From NCBI RefSeq assembly GCF_900102525.1, contig NZ_FNBZ01000006.1:186001-250000 (forward strand): a DNA stretch of 64,000 nucleotides, read 5' to 3'. The translations under genes were made by a program, and so were the position numbers. Shown here piece by piece: positions 20,149 to 28,704 of this stretch (its first letter is position 1; every line of letters starts with the position of its first letter). The notes beneath the pieces were generated by a model that was not told the DNA's origin, made no database searches, and saw nothing but the letters and a program-made list of their open reading frames with translations. The DNA comes from Allobosea robiniae (GTDB lineage Bacteria > Pseudomonadota > Alphaproteobacteria > Rhizobiales > Beijerinckiaceae).

Positions 20149-21204
20149 ATGATGCGTGCGTTTCGTCTGGCTCTTGTTGCGATGAGCCTGTCCGTGGTCG
20201 CGGCCCAGGCCCAGGCGCCGGGGCAGTCCGCTCCACAGGTACCCACCGAAACGGCCCCGCCTGCGGCACAGACCCAGCCGGTTCAGCCGGCGCCCGCGAT
20301 CCAGCCCGCGACGCCGACCAATCCGCTGCCGCCTGCGCTGCCTCAGCTCGGCATCAATCCGCCGAGCGCCGCTCACCCGCCGCTGACCACCAGCGAGGCC
20401 GCGACACCTGTGATTGCCCCGGCCCCGGCCGCGACGGCGACCTTGCCGCATGACCTGTCGCCCTGGGGCATGTTCATGGCGGCGGACATCGTCGTGAAGG
20501 GCGTGATGCTCGGGCTTGCCTTCGCCTCGCTGGTGACCTGGACGATCTGGCTCGCCAAGGCGATGGAGCTGGCCGCTGCCAAGCGCTCGGCCGGCCGGGC
20601 GCTGCGCCGCATCGAGGCGGCCGAGAATCTGGGCGAGGCAGCCGGAGCTGCGGCGGGCAGGAACGGCAAGCTGCGCGGCGCCGTCGGCTTGTTGCTGTCC
20701 GCTGCCCTGTCCGAGACCCGCCGCTCGGCCGACCTCGGCGAGGACGGCATCAAGGAGCGCGTCGCCATCGCGCTCTCGCGGATCGAGGCGCGCGCCGGCC
20801 GCTCGATGGCGCGCGGAACCGGCCTGCTCGCCACGATCGGCTCGACCGCCCCCTTCGTCGGCCTGTTCGGCACGGTCTGGGGCATTATGAATTCCTTCAT
20901 CGGCATCAGCCAGGCCAAGACGACCAATCTCGCCGTCGTCGCCCCCGGCATCGCCGAGGCGCTGCTGGCGACCGCGATCGGCCTCGTCGCCGCCATCCCC
21001 GCCGTCATCATCTACAACGTCTTCGCCCGCGCGATCACCGGCTACCGCGCCACGCTTTCCGATGCCTCGGGCGAGATCCTGCGCCATCTCTCGCGCGACC
21101 TGGAGCGCCGCCAGCGCGCCGTCGCACCGGCCCCGCGTTCGTCCTCTTCGTCCTCGGCTTCAGCCGCGGCTGTGGCGGCCGCGCCGCTCGTTCCGGCGGA
21201 GTGA
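20149..21204 (+). CDS. exbB: TonB-system energizer ExbB
   Basis: Inner-membrane proton-channel subunit that, with ExbD, energises TonB; 351 residues. It has a signal peptide ([23 protein letters not shown]) and a long Pro/Ala/Gln-rich periplasmic extension (to about 110), typical of the longer alphaproteobacterial ExbB type. The MotA/TolQ/ExbB domain follows, with three membrane spans and the conserved [20 protein letters not shown] segment. The C-terminal tail is Ser/Ala-rich. Start ATG 20149 was chosen because it begins the signal peptide; the longer open frame upstream is not coding-like. It heads the exbB-exbD-tonB operon, 3 bp before exbD. Confidence 0.95.
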   Translation: MMRAFRLALVAMSLSVVAAQAQAPGQSAPQVPTETAPPAAQTQPVQPAPAIQPATPTNPLPPALPQLGINPPSAAHPPLTTSEAATPVIAPAPAATATLPHDLSPWGMFMAADIVVKGVMLGLAFASLVTWTIWLAKAMELAAAKRSAGRALRRIEAAENLGEAAGAAAGRNGKLRGAVGLLLSAALSETRRSADLGEDGIKERVAIALSRIEARAGRSMARGTGLLATIGSTAPFVGLFGTVWGIMNSFIGISQAKTTNLAVVAPGIAEALLATAIGLVAAIPAVIIYNVFARAITGYRATLSDASGEILRHLSRDLERRQRAVAPAPRSSSSSSASAAAVAAAPLVPAE

Positions 21205-21207
21205 GCC

Positions 21208-21657
21208 ATGGGCGTTTCCCTCAAAGAGCCGCAGGACGGCGACCTCGGCGAGGTCAGCGACATCAACGTGACGCCGTTCATCGACGTCATCCTCGTCCTG
21301 CTGATCATCTTCATGGTGGCGGCGCCGCTCTCGACCGTCGATGTCGCGGTCGACCTGCCGGTCTCGAACGCGCAGCCGCAGCCGCGGCCGGACACGCCGA
21401 TGTTCCTGACCGTGAAGGGCGACCTTTCGCTCGCGCTCGGTAATGACCCCGTGCCGCGCGAGGCCCTGCAGACGGCACTCGACCAGAAGACGAACAGCGA
21501 CCGCGAGCAGCGGGTCTTCCTGCGGGCCGATGGCAGCGTCGCCTATAGCGAACTGATGAACGTCATGAACCTGCTGCGCAACGCCGGCTATCTCAAGATC
21601 GCGCTGGTCGGTCTGGAGGATACCGGGCAGGGGGCTGCTGCGGGGCCGAAGCCATGA
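21208..21657 (+). CDS. exbD: TonB-system accessory protein ExbD
   Basis: Partner of ExbB, 149 residues, with one N-terminal membrane span (DVILVLLIIFMVAAP, about 26-40) and a periplasmic domain. The functionally essential aspartate at the start of the span is D26 (INVTPFID), equivalent to D25 of E. coli ExbD. The gene lies 3 bp after exbB and overlaps tonB by four bases, so the three proteins are made together. No TonB-dependent receptor is in the window, so this is probably a general or distantly linked system. Confidence 0.95.
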   Translation: MGVSLKEPQDGDLGEVSDINVTPFIDVILVLLIIFMVAAPLSTVDVAVDLPVSNAQPQPRPDTPMFLTVKGDLSLALGNDPVPREALQTALDQKTNSDREQRVFLRADGSVAYSELMNVMNLLRNAGYLKIALVGLEDTGQGAAAGPKP

Positions 21658-22517
21658 GCCTCGAGCGCCCGTCATTGTCGCGTTTCGCGCCGGCGGCCCT
21701 GCGCTGGAGTCTTGCCGCGCTCGTGGTCGCGAGCGCCCATGGCACGGCCGGCTGGGTCATTGCCAACTGGCAGCGTGCCGAGGCGGCGATGGGTTCGCCC
21801 CCCGCCGCCGTGATGATCGAGCTCGCGCCGCTCGCCGTGGCGCCCGAAGCGCCGCCGCAGGAGGTTGCGCCCGGCCCCGAGATGGCCGAGGCGCAGCCCG
21901 AGCCCGAACCGCCGCCGCCCGAGCCGGTCGAGCAGCCCAAGGAGATCGAGCCACCTCCGCCTGAACCGGAGCCCGTCGCGATCCCTGAGCCCGAGATCAG
22001 GATTCCCGAATTGCCGCCACTGCCGGACGCTGCGGCGATCCTGACGCCGCCGCCGAAGGAACAGCCGAAGCCGCCTCCGCCGGAGAAGCCCAAGCCGAAG
22101 CCGAAACCCAAGGTCGTCGAGAAGAAGAAGCCCATCCGCCCGGACAAGCCGAAGGCCGAGCGGACCTCCGCGCCGGTGGCGCAGGCGCAGGCCGCTCCAC
22201 GTGCGGCGGCTCCCAATTCCGGTGCGTCCTCGCCGTCTCCGGCCGCGACCGCGAGCTGGCGCGGGTCGCTGATGGCGCATCTCAACCGCTACAAGCGCTT
22301 CCCTGGAGGCGCCAGCCCCGGCACGGTCCAGGTCGCCTTCAGCATCGACCGCGGCGGCCGTGTGCTCTCGGCCCGTCTTGTCCGGGGCTCGGGCGATGCG
22401 GCGCTGGACGGGGAGGCGGTCGCGATGATCCGCCGTGCCAGCCCTGTCCCGGCACCGCCGGATGGGCTCGGCGGCGGCGCGATTTCGCTGAGCGTGCCGA
22501 TCAAGTTCTCGCGCTAG
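21654..22517 (+). CDS. tonB: energy transducer TonB
   Basis: TonB protein of 287 residues spanning the periplasm to outer-membrane receptors. One N-terminal membrane anchor (SLAALVVASAHGTAGWVI) is followed by a long Pro-Glu then Pro-Lys rich spacer (about 60-175, with PPPEPEPV and KPKPKPK repeats) and a C-terminal TonB domain (about 200-287: SWRGSLMAHLNRYKRFP, GTVQVAFSIDRGGRVLSARL). The ATGA overlap with exbD shows translational coupling. Length and domain order are normal for the family. Confidence 0.95.
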   Translation: MSLERPSLSRFAPAALRWSLAALVVASAHGTAGWVIANWQRAEAAMGSPPAAVMIELAPLAVAPEAPPQEVAPGPEMAEAQPEPEPPPPEPVEQPKEIEPPPPEPEPVAIPEPEIRIPELPPLPDAAAILTPPPKEQPKPPPPEKPKPKPKPKVVEKKKPIRPDKPKAERTSAPVAQAQAAPRAAAPNSGASSPSPAATASWRGSLMAHLNRYKRFPGGASPGTVQVAFSIDRGGRVLSARLVRGSGDAALDGEAVAMIRRASPVPAPPDGLGGGAISLSVPIKFSR

Positions 22518-22581
22518 GCTGGCCCGGGAACCGGAGCTATCGTCTGCGCGTAGGATGGTTATGAGCGAGAGGAGAAGCGCG

Positions 22582-22830
22582 ATGACGATCATCAGGCTTG
22601 CCGCCGGCGCGATGCTGGCCCTCGCATTGAGCGGCTGCGTGACCACCGAGGCGCAGTATCGCGCGATCGACGAGGAGCGCTGCCGCTCCTATGGTTTCCG
22701 CGCGCCGGGCGAGGCTTTCTCGAACTGCCTGCTGCAGCTCGATCTCGACCGGGCGGCCGACCGGCGCTATCGCTTCGACCGCTTCGACGCCTCCTTCGGC
22801 GGGCCCTGGGGCTACGGCCGGCGCTGGTAA
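22582..22830 (+). CDS. small predicted lipoprotein, function unknown
   Basis: Protein of 82 residues starting at ATG 22582 after GGAGAAG. A signal peptide with lipobox LSGC places the lipidated cysteine near residue 19. The mature part contains two further cysteines (EERCRSYGFRAPGEAFSNC), about 18 apart, which could form a disulphide, and ends in an aromatic/glycine tail (GGPWGYGRRW). Short lipoproteins with this RSYGF...AFANC pattern are common and uncharacterised in Rhizobiales. It follows tonB by 64 bp, so it might be co-transcribed, but there is no evidence of a role in TonB energisation. Confidence 0.75.
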   Translation: MTIIRLAAGAMLALALSGCVTTEAQYRAIDEERCRSYGFRAPGEAFSNCLLQLDLDRAADRRYRFDRFDASFGGPWGYGRRW

Positions 22831-22849
22831 GGGCGCACTCCCGACAAGA

Positions 22850-22960
22850 AAAAAGGGCCACGCCGGAAGCGCAGCCCAAGTCTAGGGAGGAAACGCCCAA
22901 GGAGGGCGACGCAACATCTCTGCTGCGCTGCACTCTAGATAGGGAGGCTCCGGCCAGCTC
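22850..22960 (+). ncRNA. candidate structured RNA or leader element
   Basis: Hairpin 1 is at 22855-22877 (GGGC...GCCC plus CGC/GCG with two mismatches). Hairpin 2, CGCCC-AAGGA-GGGCG, is at 22894-22908. They are separated by TCTAGGGAGG, and TCTAGATAGGGAGG follows at 22934-22947. No protein frame explains the arrangement. The strand and ends are guesses. Confidence 0.3.
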
Positions 22961-23104
22961 GCAAGAGCAAAAGGGCAGCATCGCTGACTTATTTTTAGGC
23001 GGCCCGTTTCTTCAATGAAATCAGGGGTTTTTTGGCGATTTGCGTAAGGCTGCGCGAACTGCCGTCAGTCGCCTGCTCATCTGCTGCATTGCAAGAATGG
23101 CAGA

Positions 23105-23150
23105 TTGACAAGCGCACGGATTTGCTAATTCATATGCATACAAATGAATT
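23105..23150 (+). promoter_or_regulatory. probable livK promoter with inverted-repeat operator
   Basis: TTGACA (23105-23110) is followed by a -10-like TAATTC (23126-23131). The inverted repeat AATTCAT (23127-23133) and ATGAATT (23144-23150), with a 10-bp spacer containing CATATGCATA, overlaps the -10 and could bind the MarR regulator encoded downstream of the liv genes. Confidence 0.5.
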
Positions 23151-23222
23151 CCGCTTCGCCCGACCCGGCGCGAGCGGTATCGGCGCGGATTGCAGCCGCA
23201 GCGAGGCGAAGGACTTACCCTC

Positions 23223-24431
23223 ATGCAGATCGACCGTCGCAGTTTCGTCGCGGGCACGCTCGCCCTCGGCGTTCCCCAGCTCGTGCGCGCCCAGGGCGCG
23301 GGGCCGATCAGGATCGGCGAGATCAACTCCTATACCGCCCAGCCGGCCTTCCTGAAACCCTATCGGCAGGCCTGGGAGCTGGCGCAGGAGCAGATCAACG
23401 CCGCCGGCGGCGTGCTCGGCCGCAAGCTCGAGACCGTCTTCCGCGACGATGCCGGCAAGCCCGAGGATGCGGTGCGGCACGCCGCCGATCTCGCCACGGC
23501 CGAGAAGGTCGACATCATCGCCGGCGGCTTCCTCTCCAATGTCGGGCTGGCGCTTGCCGACTACGCCAACCAGAACAAGCGGCTCTATGTCGCCTCCGAG
23601 CCGCTGGCCGATGCGCTCGTCTGGTCGAAGGGCAATCGCTACACCTTCCGCCTGCGGCCCTCGACCTACATGCAGGCGGCGATGCTGGTCGAGGAAGCCG
23701 CGAAGCTCCCGGCCAAGAAATGGGCGATCGTTGCGCCGAACTACGAATACGGTCAGTCGGCGGTGAAGTGGTTCAAGGAGCTGCTGCTGAAGGCGCGTCC
23801 CGACGTGACCTTCGTCGCCGAGCAGTTCCCGGCGCTCGGCCGCATCGATGCCGGCGCGACCGTCCAGGCGCTGGAAGCGGCCAAGCCCGAGGCGATCTTC
23901 AACGTCACCTTCGCGGTCGATCTCGCCAATTTCGTCCGCGCCGGCAATACGCGCGGCCTGTTCGAGGGGCGCCAGGTCGTCTCGATGCTGACCGGCGAGC
24001 CGGAATACCTCGACACGCTCGGCGCCGAGACGCCGGAGGGCTGGATCATTACCGGCTATCCGCATGCCGACCTGCAGACGCCGGAACACGTCAAGTTCCG
24101 CGACGCCTACAAGGCGAAGTACAACGACTATCCGCGGCTGGGCTCGGTCGTCGGCTACGAGACGGTGCAGGCCATCGCAGCGGCGCTCACGAAGGCCGGC
24201 TCGACCGATAACGAGAAGCTCGTAGACGCGTTCGAGGGGCTGAGCTTCACCACGGCCTTCGGCCCGATCGCGTTCCGCAAGATCGACCATCAGTCGACGC
24301 TCGGCGCCTATGTCGGCAAGAGCGCGCAGAAGAACGGCAAGGGCGTGATGGTCGACTGGAGCTATCGCGACGGCGCCAAGTACTTGCCCAGCGACGACGA
24401 GGTCCGCAAGCTGCGGCCGGTTGTGGGCTGA
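23223..24431 (+). CDS. branched-chain amino acid-type ABC transporter substrate-binding protein
   Basis: Periplasmic type I solute-binding protein (LivK/Peripla_BP_6 family), 402 residues. The N-terminus MQIDRRSFVAGTLALGVPQL contains a twin-arginine pair, so export by Tat is likely, with cleavage after VRAQ. The domain starts with IRIGEINSYTAQPAF and continues with NAAGGVLGRKLE, typical of the family. Homologues bind branched-chain amino acids, amides, urea or aromatic acids; the ligand here is unknown. It is the first gene of a five-gene region with the permease fusion and two ATPases; a palindromic repeat separates it from the permease gene. Confidence 0.92.
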   Translation: MQIDRRSFVAGTLALGVPQLVRAQGAGPIRIGEINSYTAQPAFLKPYRQAWELAQEQINAAGGVLGRKLETVFRDDAGKPEDAVRHAADLATAEKVDIIAGGFLSNVGLALADYANQNKRLYVASEPLADALVWSKGNRYTFRLRPSTYMQAAMLVEEAAKLPAKKWAIVAPNYEYGQSAVKWFKELLLKARPDVTFVAEQFPALGRIDAGATVQALEAAKPEAIFNVTFAVDLANFVRAGNTRGLFEGRQVVSMLTGEPEYLDTLGAETPEGWIITGYPHADLQTPEHVKFRDAYKAKYNDYPRLGSVVGYETVQAIAAALTKAGSTDNEKLVDAFEGLSFTTAFGPIAFRKIDHQSTLGAYVGKSAQKNGKGVMVDWSYRDGAKYLPSDDEVRKLRPVVG

Positions 24432-24447
24432 GCTTGATGCTCTCCGC

Positions 24448-24550
24448 GTCATGCTCGGGCTTGACCCGAGCATCTCCTGCCGCGTGAGGCTCCTGAGCCT
24501 CTTTCGGCCTGAGATTCTCGGGTCTACGCTTCGCTTCGCCCGAGAATGAC
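24448..24550 (+). repeat. palindromic intergenic repeat, copy 1
   Basis: Begins GTCATGCTCGGGCTTGACCC, which folds as a hairpin around TGCTCGGG-CTTGA-CCCGAGCA, and ends with a second arm of the GAGATTCTCGGGTC...GCCCGAGAATGAC type. Near-identical elements occur at 28592-28689 and, inverted, at 54991-55088. This copy lies between livK and the livHM permease gene and may favour higher expression of the binding protein. Confidence 0.85.
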
Positions 24551-24630
24551 GGAGCGAGGCGCCGACATGATGCGGATAACCCGCCGGCCGGCCCCTACCG
24601 TCCGAGACATACGCCTTCCCCCGAGACGAC

Positions 24631-26499
24631 ATGCTTGATCTCGTCCTCACCCAGACCCTGAACGGCCTGGCCTCGGCGTCGTCGCTGTTCCTGGTGGCGT
24701 GCGGGCTGTCGATCATCTTCGGCGTCACGCGAATCGTGAACTTCGCCCATGGCTCGCTCTACATGCTGGGCGGCTATCTGGCCTTCACGCTAGTGACCTG
24801 GCTCGGCCCGGCCGATCCGCTCGGCTTCTGGGGCGGCGTAGTGCTGGCCGTGCTGCTCACCGGCCTTGCCGGCGTGCTCATCGAAGTCCTGATCCTGAGA
24901 AGGATTTATCAGGCGCCGGAGCTGTTCCAGCTGCTCGCAACCTTTGGCGTCGTGCTGATGCTGCAGGACATTGCGCTGGCGACCTGGGGGCCGGAGGACA
25001 AGCTCGGCCCGCGCGCGCCGGGCTTCCGCAGCTTCGTCATCCTGTTCGACAACCGCTTCCCGAGCTACGAGCTCTTCCTGATCGCGGTCGGGCCGGTGGT
25101 GCTCGGCCTGATCTGGCTCTTGTTCCACCGGACGCGCTGGGGCGTATTGATCCGGGCGGCAACGCAGGACCGCGAGATGGTCAGCGCGCTCGGCGTCAAC
25201 CAGCGCCTGCTCTTCACCTCGGTCTTCGCCTTCGGCGCGGCGCTGGCCGGGCTCGGCGGCGCGCTCCAATTGCCGCGCGAGGCGATCAACCTGCACATGG
25301 ACCTGTCGATGATCGCCGAGGCCTTCGTCGTCGTGGTGGTGGGCGGGCTCGGCAGCGTGACGGGTGCTTATCTCGCCGCCGTGCTGATCGGCGTGCTCCA
25401 TGCCTTCGGCATCCTGATCCTGCCCAAGATCACGCTGGTGCTGGTCTTCCTGGTGATGGCGGCGGTGCTGATCGTCCGGCCGCATGGCCTGCTCGGCAAG
25501 GCGAGCGTGGAACCGCGCGGTCATGCCGGCCAGCTCTTCCTGCTGCGCCCGGCCGATCGCGCGGCCAAGCTGTTCGGAGCCGTGGCGCTCGGCCTGCTGG
25601 CTCTCGCGCCGCTCGTCGTGCCGGACCATGTCATCCTGACCCTGACCGATCTCGTGATCTTCGCCGTCTTCGCCGCTTCGCTGCATCTGCTGATGGGGCC
25701 GGGCGGCATCACCTCCTTCGGCCATGCCGCCTATTTCGGCCTCGGCGCCTATGGCGCGGCGCTGGCGGTGAAATGGCTGGGCAGCCCGATGGAGGAGGCG
25801 CTGATGCTGGCGCCATTGATGGCCGGGATCGCTGGCGCGATCTTCGGCTGGTTCTGCGTGCGGCTCTCGGGCGTCTATCTCGCCATGCTGACGCTGGCCT
25901 TCGCGCAGATCGCCTGGGCCACGGCCTTCCAGTGGGTCGACCTCACCGGCGGCGATAACGGCATCCTCGGCGTCTGGCCCTCGGCCTGGGCGGTGCCCAA
26001 GACGGTGTTCTACTACCTCGCGCTCGCCATCGCCGTGCTGGTCATCGTGGCGCTCCGCGTCATCATCTTCGCACCCTTCGGCTACGCCTTGCGCGCCGGC
26101 CGCGACAGCCCGTTGCGGGCCGAGGCGATCGGGCTCGATGTCGGGCGCCTGCAATGGGCGGCCTTCACCATCGCCGCGGTCGCAGCCGGCATCGCCGGCG
26201 GGCTCTTCGCCTTCTCGAAGGGCTCGGTCTTCCCGACCTATATGGCGATCCCGCGCTCGGTCGATGCCTTGCTGATGGTGCTGCTCGGCGGCGTCCAGAC
26301 GGTCGCCGGACCGGTCGTCGGCGCCTTCGCCTATATGGGTTTGAACGAACAGCTCGCGAAGATGACGGCCTATTGGCGCTTCGGGCTGGGGCTGTCGATC
26401 GTGCTCCTGGTCGTGCTGTTCCCGCGCGGCCTCGTCGGCACCTGGCTGTACTGGCGCGCCCGGCGCGAGAGCGCCGCGCAGGCGACGGCCGTGGCATGA
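24631..26499 (+). CDS. branched-chain amino acid ABC transporter permease, LivH-LivM fusion
   Basis: Single 622-residue membrane protein containing both permease halves that are usually separate. Residues 1-290 are LivH-like (GLSIIFGVTRIVNFAHGSLYM, and VVVGGLGSVTGAYLAAVLIG). Residues about 315-610 are LivM-like (LLMGPGGITSFGHAAYFGLGAYG, and VLLGGVQTVAGPVVGAFAY). About 16-18 membrane segments are visible. It overlaps the LivG gene by four bases. Such fusions occur in alphaproteobacteria. The reading frame runs through the junction without a stop or frameshift, so the fusion is real in this sequence. Confidence 0.93.
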   Translation: MLDLVLTQTLNGLASASSLFLVACGLSIIFGVTRIVNFAHGSLYMLGGYLAFTLVTWLGPADPLGFWGGVVLAVLLTGLAGVLIEVLILRRIYQAPELFQLLATFGVVLMLQDIALATWGPEDKLGPRAPGFRSFVILFDNRFPSYELFLIAVGPVVLGLIWLLFHRTRWGVLIRAATQDREMVSALGVNQRLLFTSVFAFGAALAGLGGALQLPREAINLHMDLSMIAEAFVVVVVGGLGSVTGAYLAAVLIGVLHAFGILILPKITLVLVFLVMAAVLIVRPHGLLGKASVEPRGHAGQLFLLRPADRAAKLFGAVALGLLALAPLVVPDHVILTLTDLVIFAVFAASLHLLMGPGGITSFGHAAYFGLGAYGAALAVKWLGSPMEEALMLAPLMAGIAGAIFGWFCVRLSGVYLAMLTLAFAQIAWATAFQWVDLTGGDNGILGVWPSAWAVPKTVFYYLALAIAVLVIVALRVIIFAPFGYALRAGRDSPLRAEAIGLDVGRLQWAAFTIAAVAAGIAGGLFAFSKGSVFPTYMAIPRSVDALLMVLLGGVQTVAGPVVGAFAYMGLNEQLAKMTAYWRFGLGLSIVLLVVLFPRGLVGTWLYWRARRESAAQATAVA

Positions 26500-27269
26500 G
26501 TGCGTCCATGCCTCCCGTGCTGGAAGCCCGCGATCTCGCCAAGTCCTTCGGCGGCGTGAAGGCGGTCGATGGCGTGTCCTTCTCGGTTGAGGCCGGCAAG
26601 CTGGTCGCGCTGATCGGCCCCAATGGGGCCGGCAAGACGACCTGCTTCAACATGCTGAACGGGCAGCTCAAGCCCGATCGCGGCGAGGTTCTGCTCGAAG
26701 GCAAACCGATCACCGGGCTCGAACCGCGCAAGATCTGGCGCCTCGGCGTCGGCCGCACCTTCCAGATCACTGCAACCTTTGCCTCGATGACCGTGCGCGA
26801 GAACGTCCAGATGGCGTTGATCTCTCACGCCGGGGAGAGCTGGCGCCTGTTCGGACGCGCCGACCAGCGCCGCCTGGAACCAGCGAATGCACTGCTCGAT
26901 CAGGTCGGCATGACCCAGCAGGCGGAGCGCGCCTGCGGCGTGCTCGCCTATGGTGATCTCAAGCGCGTCGAACTCGCCATCGCGCTCGCCAACGAGCCGA
27001 AGCTCCTGCTGATGGACGAGCCGACCGCCGGCATGGCGCCGCAGGAGCGCATCGCCCTGATGGCGCTGACGGCCCGCATCGCACGGAAGCGCGGTATCGC
27101 CGTGCTCTTCACCGAGCACGACATGGATGTCGTCTTCGCCCATGCCGACCGTGTTCTGGTGCTCGACCGGGGTCGCCTGATCGCCGCCGGCACCAGTGCC
27201 GAAGTCCGCAACGACCCGCAGGTGCGCGCGGTCTATCTCGGCTCCGGCGCGACCTCGGGAGGGCATTGA
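26496..27269 (+). CDS. livG: branched-chain amino acid-type ABC transporter ATP-binding protein LivG
   Basis: ABC ATPase of 257 residues. Walker A is GPNGAGKTT (about 40-48), the signature region is the LivG-type LAYGDLKR rather than LSGGQ, and Walker B is LLLMDEPTAGM, followed by the H-loop TEHDMD. The start ATG at 26496 overlaps the permease stop (ATGA); the longer frame from 26154 is an alternative reading of the permease gene. With LivF it energises import through the fused permease. Confidence 0.94.
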   Translation: MSASMPPVLEARDLAKSFGGVKAVDGVSFSVEAGKLVALIGPNGAGKTTCFNMLNGQLKPDRGEVLLEGKPITGLEPRKIWRLGVGRTFQITATFASMTVRENVQMALISHAGESWRLFGRADQRRLEPANALLDQVGMTQQAERACGVLAYGDLKRVELAIALANEPKLLLMDEPTAGMAPQERIALMALTARIARKRGIAVLFTEHDMDVVFAHADRVLVLDRGRLIAAGTSAEVRNDPQVRAVYLGSGATSGGH

Positions 27270-27979
27270 TGACGGCGCTCCTCGAACTCTCCGGCGTCGA
27301 GGCCTGGTATGGCCGCGCCAAGATCCTGCATGGCGTCGGCTTCTCGGTCGGACATGGCGAGGTCGTCGCGCTGATGGGCCGCAACGGCGCCGGCAAGTCG
27401 ACGACCATGAAGACGGTGATGGGGCTGGTGCCTGAGCCGCAAGGCTCCATCCGCTTCGAGGGCAAGGAGATCGCCGGCCGCGAGCCTTTCCAGATCGCCC
27501 GGCTCGGCATCGGCTATGTCCCGGAGGACCGGCGCGTCTTCTCCGAACTGACCGTGATGGACAACCTCGAAGTCGGCCGTCAGCCGCCTCGCGATAGCGC
27601 ACCGCACTGGACGCCGGAGCGCCTGTTCGATCTCTTCCCCAATCTCGGCCGGATGCGCGACCGGCCGGGCGGCGCCATGTCCGGCGGCGAGCAGCAGATG
27701 CTGACCATCGCCCGCACGCTGATGGGCAATCCGCGCCTGCTGCTGCTCGACGAACCCTCGGAAGGGCTGGCGCCCGTCATCATCGAGGCGATGGCGGAGA
27801 CCATTCGCGTGCTGAAGGGCGAGGGGCTGTCCGTGCTGCTCTCCGAGCAGAACCTGCATTTCGCCGGCAGCATCGCCGACCGCGCCGTCATCATCGAGAA
27901 GGGGCTGATCCGCTTCGACGATACGATGGCGGCGCTCAAGGCTGACGAGGCGGCGAGGAGCCAGTATCTGGCGGTCTGA
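27269..27979 (+). CDS. livF: branched-chain amino acid-type ABC transporter ATP-binding protein LivF
   Basis: Second ABC ATPase, 236 residues. Walker A GRNGAGKST, the signature MSGGEQQMLTIAR, Walker B LLLLDEPSEGLAP and the H-loop SEQN, a glutamine/asparagine variant usual for LivF, are all present. YVPEDRRVFSELTV near the Q-loop is typical of the family. The ATG overlaps the livG stop by one base. Its 3' end overlaps the convergent MarR gene by 44 bp, so both stop codons lie inside the other's coding sequence. Confidence 0.94.
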   Translation: MTALLELSGVEAWYGRAKILHGVGFSVGHGEVVALMGRNGAGKSTTMKTVMGLVPEPQGSIRFEGKEIAGREPFQIARLGIGYVPEDRRVFSELTVMDNLEVGRQPPRDSAPHWTPERLFDLFPNLGRMRDRPGGAMSGGEQQMLTIARTLMGNPRLLLLDEPSEGLAPVIIEAMAETIRVLKGEGLSVLLSEQNLHFAGSIADRAVIIEKGLIRFDDTMAALKADEAARSQYLAV

Positions 27980-28493
27980 AGCCTGAGAGCAGGCGCCGCA
28001 TCACGTCGAGCAGCGGCTCGACCTCGCGCTCCGCCATCGGGTCCAGCGCCGCGATGGTGATCGCCTTGGCGCGGACGACATAATCCGGCAACAGCTCGCG
28101 GCCGCGCTGGCCGAGCTGTACCAGCACGCGGCGCTTGTCGTCGGGATCGTGCAGGCGCTCGACCAGCCCGCGCTCGGCGAGGCGCGTCACCACGCCCCGG
28201 ATCGTGGCCGGATCCATCGCCGTCATGCGGCCGAGCTGGTTCTGGGAAATCCGTCCGTCGACGGCGAGCCGGCAGAGGACCGCGAATTGCGGCGGCGTCG
28301 GCCCGTCTGCGCCCATCATCTCCAGGAACATCGCGACATAGCGCTGCTGCATCTGCCGCAGCAGGAAGCCGAACTGCTCGTCCAGCACATAGCCGGCGAG
28401 GTCGACGGGTTCAGGCATCGCGGAATCGGCCGGGCCGCTGGCCGAGCGGTGATGCCGGCCGAGCCCGTCTTCCGATTCCTCTGCGCGATCCAT
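27936..28493 (-). CDS. MarR-family transcriptional regulator
   Basis: Winged-helix regulator of 185 residues; the MarR domain spans about 50-165, with the recognition helix in ISQNQLGRMTAMDPATIRGVVTRL and the wing DPDDKRRVLVQL. The N-terminal 30 residues are poorly conserved, and an ATG at MPEPVDLAG is a possible later start. It is convergent with livF, overlapping it by 44 bp, and diverges from nothing nearby, so it probably controls the neighbouring transporter and/or amidohydrolase in response to a small aromatic ligand. A CATATG-containing motif occurs both in its own upstream region (28548-28561) and in the livK operator. Confidence 0.85.
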   Translation of the reverse strand: MDRAEESEDGLGRHHRSASGPADSAMPEPVDLAGYVLDEQFGFLLRQMQQRYVAMFLEMMGADGPTPPQFAVLCRLAVDGRISQNQLGRMTAMDPATIRGVVTRLAERGLVERLHDPDDKRRVLVQLGQRGRELLPDYVVRAKAITIAALDPMAEREVEPLLDVMRRLLSGFRPPDTGSSPPRQP

Positions 28494-28591
28494 GCTGGCT
28501 CCGGGCTGGCGATTCTGCCGGCTGATGGCAGAGGCTCATTCTCCCGGATCATATGTGTTCATTCAATCGGCAAGGCAACGCAGCCGCAGCC

Positions 28592-28689
28592 GTCATGCTC
28601 GGGCTTGACCCGAGCATCTCAGGAAGGAAGAGCGCCCTTCTCGGCACGAGGTTCTCGGGTCACCGCTCTGCGGCGCCCGAGAATGTGAC
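28592..28689 (+). repeat. palindromic intergenic repeat, copy 2
   Basis: The same element as 24448-24550: its first 25 bases (GTCATGCTCGGGCTTGACCC, then GAGCATCTC) are identical, and it ends GCGCCCGAGAATGTGAC. It lies between the MarR gene and the amidohydrolase gene. Confidence 0.85.
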
Positions 28690-28704
28690 GGCAAGCCGTC
28701 GCGA

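Larger units (their letters stand above)
22831..23222. other. intergenic region with a structured, possibly transcribed element and the livK promoter
   Basis: The first half (about 22850-22960) contains two hairpins and a repeated TCTAGGGAGG/TCTAGATAGGGAGG motif and may encode a small RNA or leader. The second half holds the livK promoter: TTGACA at 23105-23110 and an inverted repeat AATTCAT-N10-ATGAATT at 23127-23150. Confidence 0.45.

Noticed and set aside
26154..26495. Longer N-terminus for LivG
   Set aside because: The extra 114 codons overlap the permease gene in another frame and are Arg/Gly-rich; ATG 26496 with the ATGA overlap and the normal ABC N-terminus is better.
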